Position numbers and translations under genes: made by a program. This document shows, piece after piece, positions 1-7,575 of a DNA stretch of 64,000 nt. Every line of letters starts with the position of its first letter. Position 1 is the stretch's first letter. Under the pieces are notes generated by a model. That model saw only the letters and a list, made by a program, of their open reading frames with translations. It was not told where the DNA came from and ran no database searches. This stretch comes from Mycolicibacterium sp. BiH015 (GTDB taxonomy: Bacteria > Actinomycetota > Actinomycetes > Mycobacteriales > Mycobacteriaceae): contig NZ_JAQGCZ010000004.1 in assembly GCF_027706845.1 (NCBI RefSeq), positions 496,001-560,000 of the forward strand, given 5' to 3'.

Positions 1-981
1 GGTGTCGCCGACCACGTCGATCGCGACTTTGCCGCGCAGCGCATACGCGCGTCTGTTCTCCAGGACTTCGTGAGCATCGCCGACTCGCTCAAGCGGAAGG
101 GTCGCGCCGATGACCGGTTTCACAAGGCCACCCTCGACAAGGGTGGTGAGGGCGTCCAGTTTTCCCCGGTTCTGTCGTGTGAACACGAAATGATAGGCGG
201 CGTTGCGGCCCCATGCCTCGATGAGATTCTGTGGCTGCGCAATGTCGACGATGCTGACGACGCGCCCACCGTCGCTGAGTATCAGCGGGCTTCGCGTGAG
301 TGTGTCGCCTCCGATGGTGTCGAAGACGACGTCGACCCCATTACCGCGCGTCACCTCCGCGACGGTGTCGACGTAGTCTGTCGAGGTGTAGTCGATGACC
401 ACGTCCGCGCCGAGTGAGCGGACGAAATCGTGGTCGTCGGCTCTCGCGGTGGCGATCACCTGTGTACCCATTGCTTTGGCAACCTGGACTGCGATCGTGC
501 CGACGCCGCCTGCGCCGCCATGGATCAGGATCGTTTCGCCGGCGGTGAGCTGAGCTCGTGTCACAAGGGACTCCCAGACCGTTCCTCCGACGAGGGTCAG
601 GCTCGCCGCCTCTAGGTGGCTGAGGTTCTCGGGCTTTCGGCCGACCAGTTCAACGTCGGCGATGTGCTGTTCGGCGTAAGAGCCTGGGCCGCCTAAGATT
701 TGAGGTGTGTAGTACACGGCGTCGCCTGCGCGGAACTCGGTCACATGGAATCCGACCTCCTCGATCACACCGGAGACGTCGTGTCCGAGGATCGCCGGCA
801 GCGGCACAAGTTCTGCGTAGTCGCCGCGACGAATCTGATAGTCGAGAGGGTTGACGGCGGTGGCGTGGATGCGCACCCGCACCTGGCGTGGCCCGACGTG
901 GGGCACCGGGACGTCGGACAGCTCGAACGCGTCGGTCCCGCCGAAGCGTTCGAGCACAACGGCTTTCATAGAGTCAGTCAT
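1..981 (-). CDS. Zinc-independent NADPH:quinone oxidoreductase / alcohol dehydrogenase-like (3' end beyond window)
   Basis: Reading leftward from ATG at 981, the frame stays open to base 1 (327 codons), so only the last few residues are missing. The protein has the MDR (medium-chain reductase) fold: an N-terminal GroES-like part with the motif LGHDVSG, then a Rossmann part with the cofactor loop [13 protein letters not shown]. No structural zinc cysteines are visible, which fits the quinone oxidoreductase (COG0604) branch, using NADPH to reduce quinones or enones. A second in-frame ATG lies 12 nt downstream (969). It follows the Rieske/TPP gene by 31 bp on the same strand and is the last visible gene of the sigma-factor operon. 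The substrate is unknown. Confidence 0.85.
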   Translation of the reverse strand, partial: MTDSMKAVVLERFGGTDAFELSDVPVPHVGPRQVRVRIHATAVNPLDYQIRRGDYAELVPLPAILGHDVSGVIEEVGFHVTEFRAGDAVYYTPQILGGPGSYAEQHIADVELVGRKPENLSHLEAASLTLVGGTVWESLVTRAQLTAGETILIHGGAGGVGTIAVQVAKAMGTQVIATARADDHDFVRSLGADVVIDYTSTDYVDTVAEVTRGNGVDVVFDTIGGDTLTRSPLILSDGGRVVSIVDIAQPQNLIEAWGRNAAYHFVFTRQNRGKLDALTTLVEGGLVKPVIGATLPLERVGDAHEVLENRRAYALRGKVAIDVVGDT

Positions 982-1012
982 GTGGATGTTCCTCGTCGTG
1001 GTCGCGGGCCGC

Positions 1013-2965
1013 TCAGTGCGTTCCTGGGTCGGTCAGGATCTCGACCATGGCCGGGCCAGGGTGGTCGAGTGCCTCTCGAATCGCGGTCGCGAGGTCGGCA
1101 CGATCGCTGACACGCTTACCGAAGGCGCCGCAGTCACGGGCCAGCGCCGAGAAGTCGGGATTGCGCAGCGACGTCTGCCAGACCGCATACTCGGCGCTGC
1201 GCTGTTCTTCGCTGATCTTGGCGAGTTCGCCGTTGTTCAGCAGGATGTGGGTGATGTTCATGCCGTACTTCACGGCGGTGGTGATTTCGGCGAGATACTG
1301 GCCGAACCCGCCGTCACCGGTGACAGCGATGATGGGACGGTCCGGTGCGGCCGCCCATGCTCCCAGTGCGGCAGGGAATCCGAAGCCGATCGAACCGAGA
1401 TAGCCCGACATGAGAACTGCTTGCGACGCAGATTCGAAGTATCGCCCGAACGAGTAGGCGTGATTGCCTACGTCGACCGTGATGACGGCGTCCTCGGGTG
1501 CCAGCTCATTCAGGTCGTGAAAGACGGCTGCGGCGGACACCCGCCCGCTGCCCGGGGCTGCGGCGGCGCGGCGAGCCTTCTCCATACGCCACACCGCCCA
1601 GCGTTCGGCGATCTCGGGGCGCTGGTCGACGATCGAGGGGTGGAGGCGCAGCCCTTCCGCCATCGCGTGGGCGGTGACACCCGCGTCGCCGAGTACCGGC
1701 ACCGTCACGGGCCGAAACCGGCCGAGCATCAGGGGATCTCTGTCGACCTGCACGGTGGGCTTGAAAGGGGAGATGCCGCTGTGGTTGGAGAACGACGCGC
1801 CGAACACCAGCAGGAGGTCGGCTTTGTTCATCATCCAGGAGGCGACGGGTGTTCCGGAGCGGCCCAGAACGCCGCAGGCCAGTGGATGCCGGTCGGAGAT
1901 CTGTCCCTTGGCCTTGAATGTGGTCAGGATTGGGGCGTTCATCCGCTCGGCGAGTGAAACTATCTGTGCCATATCGGCTTTGGCGCCGACGCCTACCACG
2001 ATGACCGGCCGGGTTGCCACGGCGATGCGGGCGCGAGCGTCTTCGAGCGCCTGGGCGGGCGGGGCGACGCGGAGGTCGGGAATCCGCCCGACGGGGCCGG
2101 AGGCTGATTGTGGCGGCGCCGCGAGCACCTGCACCTCGTCTGGCAGCACAAGGTGTCCGACTCCGCGATCGAGCACGGCGTGCTTGATCGCCATCGCCAT
2201 CAATTCGGCATGGTCGGATCCTGAGCGGACCATCGCCGAATACGTGGAGACGTCCGCGAACGCGGTGAGAAGGTCGATGTCCTGGAAGGCTCCTTTGCCG
2301 GCTATGGATGAATCCACGTTGCCCGAGAGGGCCAGCACCGGCGCACGATCTGCCTTGGCGTCGTAAAGGCCAGTCAGCAGGTTCGTCGAACCTGGTCCCG
2401 CGATGCCGAAGCATGCGGCGGGCCTGCCGGTGAGCTTGCCGTACGCCGATGCCGCGAAGGCCGCCGCGCCCTCGTGGCGAATACCGAAATAGCGTAGCTT
2501 GCCCTCGTTCTCGGCCCGGTGCATCGCCTCCGCCAGACCGAGATTCGAATGTCCGACCATTCCGAAGACCGTGTCGACTCCCCACTCGGTCATCGTCTCG
2601 ATCAATACGTCGCTGACCGTACGAACGTGGGGTGCAGGTGGTGGCGTGCCGACGTAGACACCGTCCGCGCGGACCTCGACAGGGTAAGTCGGGACGTCGA
2701 AATCGGGGCCGCCCGCGGCTTGCCCCGTGAAAGGGTCGAAATCGAAGCCGTGCCAGGGGCACCGGATCTTGCCGTTCTCGACTGTGCCCTGTCCCAGTGG
2801 TCCGCCTTGATGGGGGCAGCGGTTGTCGATGGCGCCGAACTCGCCGCCCAGTTTGGTCAGTGCCACGGACTTCAGCCCGACGGGGCATACCGTGACCTCG
2901 CCCTCGTCGAGCGAGTCGGGGTCGATCGCCCTGTGCCACTCTGTTTCTTGCTGATTGGTTGTCAC
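1013..2965 (-). CDS. Rieske [2Fe-2S] domain fused to thiamine-diphosphate (acetolactate synthase-like) enzyme
   Basis: A 650-residue fusion. Residues about 1-105 are a Rieske ferredoxin with ligands C50-P-H52 and C69-P-W-H72. From about 108 onward there is a complete three-domain TPP enzyme: the Pyr domain carries the proton-relay glutamate in [14 protein letters not shown], a central Rossmann-like domain follows, and the PP domain has GDGGFG ending in NN, the TPP/Mg motif. The GTG start at 2965 overlaps the TGA of the upstream gene (GTGA), which implies translational coupling; the frame runs further upstream but only as antisense-like sequence. TPP enzymes of this class decarboxylate 2-oxo acids or transfer two-carbon units. 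The fused iron-sulfur domain suggests electron transfer, as in oxidoreductase variants, but the substrate cannot be read from sequence. Confidence 0.88.
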   Translation of the reverse strand: MTTNQQETEWHRAIDPDSLDEGEVTVCPVGLKSVALTKLGGEFGAIDNRCPHQGGPLGQGTVENGKIRCPWHGFDFDPFTGQAAGGPDFDVPTYPVEVRADGVYVGTPPPAPHVRTVSDVLIETMTEWGVDTVFGMVGHSNLGLAEAMHRAENEGKLRYFGIRHEGAAAFAASAYGKLTGRPAACFGIAGPGSTNLLTGLYDAKADRAPVLALSGNVDSSIAGKGAFQDIDLLTAFADVSTYSAMVRSGSDHAELMAMAIKHAVLDRGVGHLVLPDEVQVLAAPPQSASGPVGRIPDLRVAPPAQALEDARARIAVATRPVIVVGVGAKADMAQIVSLAERMNAPILTTFKAKGQISDRHPLACGVLGRSGTPVASWMMNKADLLLVFGASFSNHSGISPFKPTVQVDRDPLMLGRFRPVTVPVLGDAGVTAHAMAEGLRLHPSIVDQRPEIAERWAVWRMEKARRAAAAPGSGRVSAAAVFHDLNELAPEDAVITVDVGNHAYSFGRYFESASQAVLMSGYLGSIGFGFPAALGAWAAAPDRPIIAVTGDGGFGQYLAEITTAVKYGMNITHILLNNGELAKISEEQRSAEYAVWQTSLRNPDFSALARDCGAFGKRVSDRADLATAIREALDHPGPAMVEILTDPGTH

Positions 2966-4578
2966 AGCGGCACCACTCCTGCGTAGGGGACCCCGCTGAG
3001 ATGGGCGAAATCGCGGTCGAAGGTGACGAGATCGTCGAGATTGAAGTCGGCGAGGCGCCGGTGTCCACACGCCCTGGCGAGGACTGCCATGAGCTCGACG
3101 GTGGAGTGCAGAAAGCGTTGCAGGCGTCGGGCGGCCAGATCCACGGGCAGTCTGTCGCGTAGATGAGGCTGCTGAGTGGCGATACCCACCGGACAGGCGT
3201 TGGTGTTGCACGCGCGCATGCCCACGCATCCGATTGCCTGCAGCGCCGAGTTGGACAATCCGATGGCGTCTGCGCCCAGCGCGAGCGCCTTGACCATGTC
3301 CGCCGCGGTGCGGATCCCGCCGGTGACAGCCAGGGTGACGTGGTCTACCGCGGACGCGGTGAGGTGCCGTCGCGCTCTGGCGACGGCCGGGATCGTCGGC
3401 ACGGAGATGTTGTCGCGGAACAGGGTTGGTGCGGCTCCTGTTCCGCCGCCGCGGCCGTCGAGGATCAGGTAGTCGACACCGATTTCCAGCGCCGCGTCGA
3501 TATCGCGTTCGATCTGCTGCGCGCTCATCTTGTAGCCCACCGGAATTCCGCCGGACACCGCCCGGACCTCCGCGGCGAAATCACGGAACTGATCGAGCGA
3601 GGTCCACTCGGGAAACCGGGCTGGGGAGATGGCGGTGGAACCCTCCGGCAGACCCCGCACTGAAGCGATCTTCCCGGTCACCTTGCTCCCTGGTAGATGA
3701 CCGCCGGTCCCGGTCTTGGCGCCCTGACCACCCTTGAAGTGAAACGCCTGCACCTTCTGCAGATGCTCGAAACTCCATCCGAAGCGGGCCGAGGCGAGCT
3801 CGTAGAGATACCGCGAATTGTGCTGTTGCTCTTCGGGAAGCATGCCGCCTTCGCCGGAACATATGCCGGTGCCGGCCATCCGCGCGCCCATGGACAGGGC
3901 GACCTTGGCCTCCTCCGAGAGCGCACCGAAGCTCATATCGCTGACGAACAGCGGGATGTCCAGCACCAGAGGACGTTTGGCTGCAGGCCCGATCACCGTC
4001 TCGGTGGCAACCGGTTCGTCCTCCAGCAGCGGGAGCCGTGCCAGTTGCCCGGTCACCAGCTGAATCGACTCCCACTTCGGCAGCCGATCCCTGGGCACGC
4101 CCATGGCAGCCATCGGTCCGTGGTGGCCGACCCTGTCCAGGCCGTATGCGGCGAGCTCGTGGATCTGCGTGACGAACGGTTCGTCGGCGGAGTCGGCCGG
4201 CGTGATCCAACGGCCCTGGTATCCGTCATCCTCATGCGTGGACGGATGGGCGCGGTCGAATTCCGTCACCGACGATTCGTCGAGGTACACAACCCCGTCC
4301 GACACCCAGGCGGGAAACTTCGCGAGTGCTACCGCCGGGTTCACCGGCGACACGCCCGTGGCGATGTCATAGCGCCACCCGTGCACGCCACAGACGACGA
4401 GGTGACCCTCGACGGTCCCGTCGCCCATCAGAGCCCCTCGGTGCGGGCACCGTCCGTGAAGGGCATAGACGTCCCCATCTCGGCGGATGAGGACGAGGTC
4501 GACCCCACCCACCGAGACGGCATGCGGTCGGTCGGTGACCAGGTCGTCGAACGAGGCCACCCGGATCCCCTCGGTCAT
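2962..4578 (-). CDS. Rieske [2Fe-2S] domain fused to glutamate synthase-like FMN/[3Fe-4S] domain
   Basis: A 538-residue fusion. The N-terminal Rieske domain has C44-P-H46 and C63-G-V-H66. The rest matches the FMN-binding central domain of glutamate synthase (GltB), with SDMSFGALS, KGGQGAKTGTGGHLPG, the barrel motif DGRGGGTGAAP and a [3Fe-4S] signature C-x5-C-x4-C in CVGMRACNTNAC. The amidotransferase domain and the C-terminal beta-helix of real GltB are absent, so it cannot hydrolyse glutamine itself. I chose ATG 4578 because it overlaps the preceding stop (ATGA); an upstream in-frame ATG at 4602 would overlap the DUF5996 gene more. It is the second Rieske fusion in the operon and probably shares a redox pathway with the TPP fusion. 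Confidence 0.88.
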   Translation of the reverse strand: MTEGIRVASFDDLVTDRPHAVSVGGVDLVLIRRDGDVYALHGRCPHRGALMGDGTVEGHLVVCGVHGWRYDIATGVSPVNPAVALAKFPAWVSDGVVYLDESSVTEFDRAHPSTHEDDGYQGRWITPADSADEPFVTQIHELAAYGLDRVGHHGPMAAMGVPRDRLPKWESIQLVTGQLARLPLLEDEPVATETVIGPAAKRPLVLDIPLFVSDMSFGALSEEAKVALSMGARMAGTGICSGEGGMLPEEQQHNSRYLYELASARFGWSFEHLQKVQAFHFKGGQGAKTGTGGHLPGSKVTGKIASVRGLPEGSTAISPARFPEWTSLDQFRDFAAEVRAVSGGIPVGYKMSAQQIERDIDAALEIGVDYLILDGRGGGTGAAPTLFRDNISVPTIPAVARARRHLTASAVDHVTLAVTGGIRTAADMVKALALGADAIGLSNSALQAIGCVGMRACNTNACPVGIATQQPHLRDRLPVDLAARRLQRFLHSTVELMAVLARACGHRRLADFNLDDLVTFDRDFAHLSGVPYAGVVPL

Positions 4579-5519
4579 CGTGACGAGGCTTTGTGCGTCC
4601 AACGATCGGGATTGCTCTCCAGGGCGTGCCGATCCCAGTTCATCAGGTCGGCTGCCGCACCGTAGGTGAACTCAAGGAAGTGCATCACCGTCGTGTCCGG
4701 GTCGTTCGATTGGCGGGCTGTCTCATACGGCAGCAGGTACTGCCGCAGACCGGTGTCGTAGAAGGCGCCATCGGGAATGCCTGAGGCGTCGGCAAACCCG
4801 GCCGGTTCCGGATAGGCGTAGGAGTAGAACGCGCCTTCGGCGGCACCGCCGGGCCAGAACCCGCAACTACTCAATTCGTGCGAGTACCCCTCCTCCATCA
4901 CCCAGTCACCGCAATTCGGCACACCGCCGGGGTGCGGCGGTGCGAGGCGGCCCGAGAACCGGGTACATGCCAGGTCGAACGAACCCCAGAAGAAGTGCAC
5001 GGGGCTGACTTTGCCGATGAAGTGGCTACGAAACCGGCCGATCACCCGGTCGGCCTGGATCAGTTGTCGCCAGAATGCGTTCGCTGCGGCGGGGTCGTAT
5101 CCGGCGTGGGTGTCCTCGGCGAACGGAATGGCGGGATGCACTTCGTTGGGTGCCGGCGAAATTCTTACCGGGATGCCGAGACCACCGAGTGTGTCCAGCA
5201 CCGCATGGTAGAAGCTTGCCACCGACGAGTCCCGCAGATCGATGCCGGCGGTGCGCCCGTCACTCACCCGCACCATGAGCGCATGGTCGATGAAGTCGAA
5301 CTCCATGTCGAATGAGCCTGTGCCGACCGGGATCGTCGACGTCGTCAGCCCTCGTGGCGACACGTAGAGCGGCACCTGCCACCAATGATTGAGCAGCGGC
5401 GCGTGTTCCAGTCGCACCTTGCCGACGATCTGGCTCCACATGTGCAGCGATCTTCTCGTCGGTTCCCAGTCGTCGACGAGTAGAGTCGGCCATCCCTCAC
5501 CGGCCTGGCTGTCGATCAT
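4575..5519 (-). CDS. DUF5996 family protein
   Basis: 314 residues matching the DUF5996 family over their full length: an N-terminal WxxTRRSLHMWSQIVGKVRL segment, a central FIGKVSPVHFFWGSFDLA block and a C-terminal FYSYAYPEP motif are the recognisable landmarks. Function is unknown; the many conserved His, Trp and acidic residues suggest a metal or cofactor site, but this is inference. There is no signal peptide and no membrane segment. It starts 27 bp after the sigma factor gene, with AAGGTAGG before its ATG, and its TGA overlaps the ATG of the Rieske/GltB gene, so it belongs to the same transcript. Confidence 0.85.
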   Translation of the reverse strand: MIDSQAGEGWPTLLVDDWEPTRRSLHMWSQIVGKVRLEHAPLLNHWWQVPLYVSPRGLTTSTIPVGTGSFDMEFDFIDHALMVRVSDGRTAGIDLRDSSVASFYHAVLDTLGGLGIPVRISPAPNEVHPAIPFAEDTHAGYDPAAANAFWRQLIQADRVIGRFRSHFIGKVSPVHFFWGSFDLACTRFSGRLAPPHPGGVPNCGDWVMEEGYSHELSSCGFWPGGAAEGAFYSYAYPEPAGFADASGIPDGAFYDTGLRQYLLPYETARQSNDPDTTVMHFLEFTYGAAADLMNWDRHALESNPDRWTHKASSR

Positions 5520-5546
5520 TAGAACCTACCTTTCGTGGTGGTGGGA

Positions 5547-6188
5547 CTATCCCGCTTCTTGTTGTCGGACGTACCCGCGGTCGGTGGCGAGATCAGCCAA
5601 CAGGTCGCGCAGCCGGGACCGGCCGCGGTGGATGCGTGACATGACGGTTCCGATTGGTATGCACATGATCTCGCTGATCTCCTTATAGGTGAATCCCGCC
5701 ACATCCGCGTAGTACACCGTCATCCGGAACTCGACGGACAATGCGCCCAAAGCGTTCATGACTCCGTCGTCGGGCAACCACTCCAACGCCTCCGCCTCGG
5801 CCGAGCGCAGTGTTGTGGGAGAGCGCCGGGCATCCGGTGGCAGCTGCCAATCAAAGTTCATGGGAACAGGCAGCTCTGTGGGCCGGCGAATCCGCTTGCG
5901 GTAGCCACTGATGTGAGCATTGGCCTGGATGCGAAACAGCCACCCCTTGAGATTTGTCCCTTGCTGGAAGGTTCGAAAATTCCTGTACGCCAGCACCATC
6001 GTTTCCTGCACCAGATCCTCAGCATCGGCGCGCTGCGCTGTGATGCGAACAGCCCCACCGAGAAGCGTGTTGAGAAGGGGCGTTACGTCGCGCACGAAGC
6101 GCGCAGCCAACTCGGCATCGGTCTCGTCTGGTGCCGCGCCGAGGTGACCCTTGATGTCCTGTGGCTCAGCGTTTTCGACGCTGATCAT
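5547..6188 (-). CDS. ECF RNA polymerase sigma factor, SigH/SigR-like
   Basis: 213 residues with the two ECF regions. Region 2 reads [20 protein letters not shown]; region 4 reads [20 protein letters not shown] followed by [13 protein letters not shown]. It closely resembles mycobacterial SigH, the thiol-stress sigma factor, across the whole length, but lacks the downstream anti-sigma gene (RshA, HxxxCxxC) that follows sigH. It is therefore probably a paralogue with a different controller. ATG 6188 is preceded by GGAGGA. It sits 9 bp after the NTF2-like gene and 27 bp before the DUF5996 gene, so it likely transcribes its own operon; I could not find a convincing GGAA-N18-GTT promoter upstream. 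Confidence 0.9.
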   Translation of the reverse strand: MISVENAEPQDIKGHLGAAPDETDAELAARFVRDVTPLLNTLLGGAVRITAQRADAEDLVQETMVLAYRNFRTFQQGTNLKGWLFRIQANAHISGYRKRIRRPTELPVPMNFDWQLPPDARRSPTTLRSAEAEALEWLPDDGVMNALGALSVEFRMTVYYADVAGFTYKEISEIMCIPIGTVMSRIHRGRSRLRDLLADLATDRGYVRQQEAG

Positions 6189-6197
6189 GGCATCCTC

Positions 6198-6653
6198 CTA
6201 GAGCGCTTCGGTCAGGACGAGCAACGGTTCTCCGCTGGCAGCTGCGAGGCGGTTCTGCAGTGTGACGACGGCCGGGATCGGTCGCAGATGCATCACCAGC
6301 GAGGCGACTTTGCCCTCGGCGTTGATGCCGATCAGATCCATGCCGTCGAGCTCTGTGCTGCCGATCGTGATGTTCGTCGCGACGGCGAAGCATCCGTCCC
6401 CAGCGAGGATGTGCGCGACTACGTAAGCGTCGAGGACATCGAGGATCTGAGACACTGCCCTAGCCACCTGTTCGCGGCCGACGACAGGCTTCATGTCGAT
6501 CGGGCTCTCAAGGATTACGTATTCGGCGAATCGCGCTGCTGCGCGTGCCGCGTCGCGTGCTGCCAGAGCCGTCACGAACGCCGATAGGCCTGTTGGAATC
6601 TCCTCCACACTCGTTGGCTTTCCGTAGGTTGCCGGGCTCACCGACGGGCGCAC
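6198..6653 (-). CDS. NTF2-like / SnoaL-fold protein preceding the ECF sigma gene
   Basis: 151 residues with the small alpha+beta cone-fold pattern of the NTF2/SnoaL superfamily (an alpha-helical start with FVTALAARDAARAAARFAEY, then beta strands such as KPVVGREQVARAV and GMDLIGINAEGKVASL). Members are small-molecule isomerases, hydrolases or ligand-binding modules. Several ECF groups carry such a domain fused or adjacent, where it modulates sigma activity, so a sensor role is plausible but inferred. The start is uncertain: GTG 6653 lacks a clear ribosome binding site. It is the first gene of the six-gene minus-strand operon. Confidence 0.75.
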   Translation of the reverse strand: MRPSVSPATYGKPTSVEEIPTGLSAFVTALAARDAARAAARFAEYVILESPIDMKPVVGREQVARAVSQILDVLDAYVVAHILAGDGCFAVATNITIGSTELDGMDLIGINAEGKVASLVMHLRPIPAVVTLQNRLAAASGEPLLVLTEAL

Positions 6654-6670
6654 GCTTTGAGCGAGTCGGC

Positions 6671-6686
6671 GGAACGGGCTTGTTCC
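6671..6686. promoter_or_regulatory. Short inverted repeat upstream of the sigma-factor operon
   Basis: Arms GGAAC and GTTCC are separated by 6 nt, 18 bases upstream of the GTG of the NTF2-like gene. It could be an operator or part of the promoter; no experimental or comparative support is available from the window. Confidence 0.3.
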
Positions 6687-6785
6687 GTGCCCTCAGATTG
6701 CCAGCGCCGAGGTGTCCTTCGCGTCGGTGAAAGTCACCTACCGAGTCACCGTCGTGGGTCACCTCATCGGCGGGAGGCCCTGCCG

Positions 6786-7346
6786 TCAGCGCGTGCCGTT
6801 GAACACGATCTCAAGGACGCCGTCGATGTATGCCGGTTCGAGGGGCATCGCATGGATCAGCCGGTACTCGACGACCCCGTACAGCAGGTCGCGCATCGTC
6901 TGCCAGTCGGCGTCGGCGCGCATCTCGCCGCGGTCCTGCGCAAGGATGACCCGGGCGCCGAAGTCCTCGATGTTGGGTTTGACGATCCGGTCGAACAGAT
7001 CGCGAAGCAGCTCGGAATCGGACTGGCAGGCAGCGATCAGGCACCGATACGCCGGTCCGAATGCGGTGGAGTTGATCAATTCGAGGATCGCTGTCAGCTG
7101 GGTCCGGATGTCGGCGACGATGTCACCGGTGTCGGCGAGAGTGACGACCGCGCTGAGGCTTTCGGTCGCAGCCTCGAGTATCACGGCGCCTTTGGACGGC
7201 CACCAGCGGTAGATCGTCTGCTTGCTCACGCCCGCCCGCCTGGCGATCGCCTCGATCGAGATCTTGTCGTACCCGAGCTCGCCGATCATCGAGAAGGACG
7301 CGTCAAGGATTGCTCGACGCGATTGCTCGTTGCGGTTGGCAGGCAT
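6786..7346 (-). CDS. TetR family transcriptional regulator
   Basis: 186 residues. The N-terminal TetR DNA-binding domain is clear, with helix-turn-helix ISIEAIARRAGVSKQTIYRWW; the C-terminal ligand domain (about residues 75-186) resembles the TetR_C groups common in actinobacteria. It is transcribed away from the LuxR-type regulator. A perfect 8-6-8 palindrome lies 37 bp upstream of its ATG, typical of autoregulation. Its targets could include itself, the divergent LuxR-type gene, and the downstream sigma-factor operon 132 bp away on the same strand. Confidence 0.92.
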   Translation of the reverse strand: MPANRNEQSRRAILDASFSMIGELGYDKISIEAIARRAGVSKQTIYRWWPSKGAVILEAATESLSAVVTLADTGDIVADIRTQLTAILELINSTAFGPAYRCLIAACQSDSELLRDLFDRIVKPNIEDFGARVILAQDRGEMRADADWQTMRDLLYGVVEYRLIHAMPLEPAYIDGVLEIVFNGTR

Positions 7347-7382
7347 TCCGTAACCGTAGGCGACGGTGCGCCCTCATCGATG

Positions 7383-7404
7383 CAATACGGTCCGGTCCGT
7401 ATTG
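7383..7404. promoter_or_regulatory. Putative TetR operator, perfect 8-6-8 palindrome
   Basis: Arms CAATACGG (7383-7390) and CCGTATTG (7397-7404) flank a 6 nt centre. Length and symmetry are typical of TetR-family operators. It lies in the divergent region between the TetR start (7346) and the LuxR-type start (7576), so it could control both. Confidence 0.7.
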
Positions 7405-7575
7405 ACGTCGGGTACGCCGCCTCGTATCGTTTCGGTGACCGGCGCGGCGCTGCCGGCCCACCGCTGTGATCACACTGATCACCGCGTATTGGCGTCGCCT
7501 CGAAGGAGGGAGCCAGCCTGTGTCCGTCTCATTCGTCGTGCCGGTCCCCGTGTCCCGACGCCGGGGGGTCCTCGG

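Noticed and set aside
6650..6785. SigH-type promoter (GGAA-N18-GTT) upstream of the sigma-factor operon
   Set aside because: GGAAC occurs at the right place on the minus strand, but no GTT or CGTT follows at the right distance; the GGAAC belongs to an inverted repeat instead.
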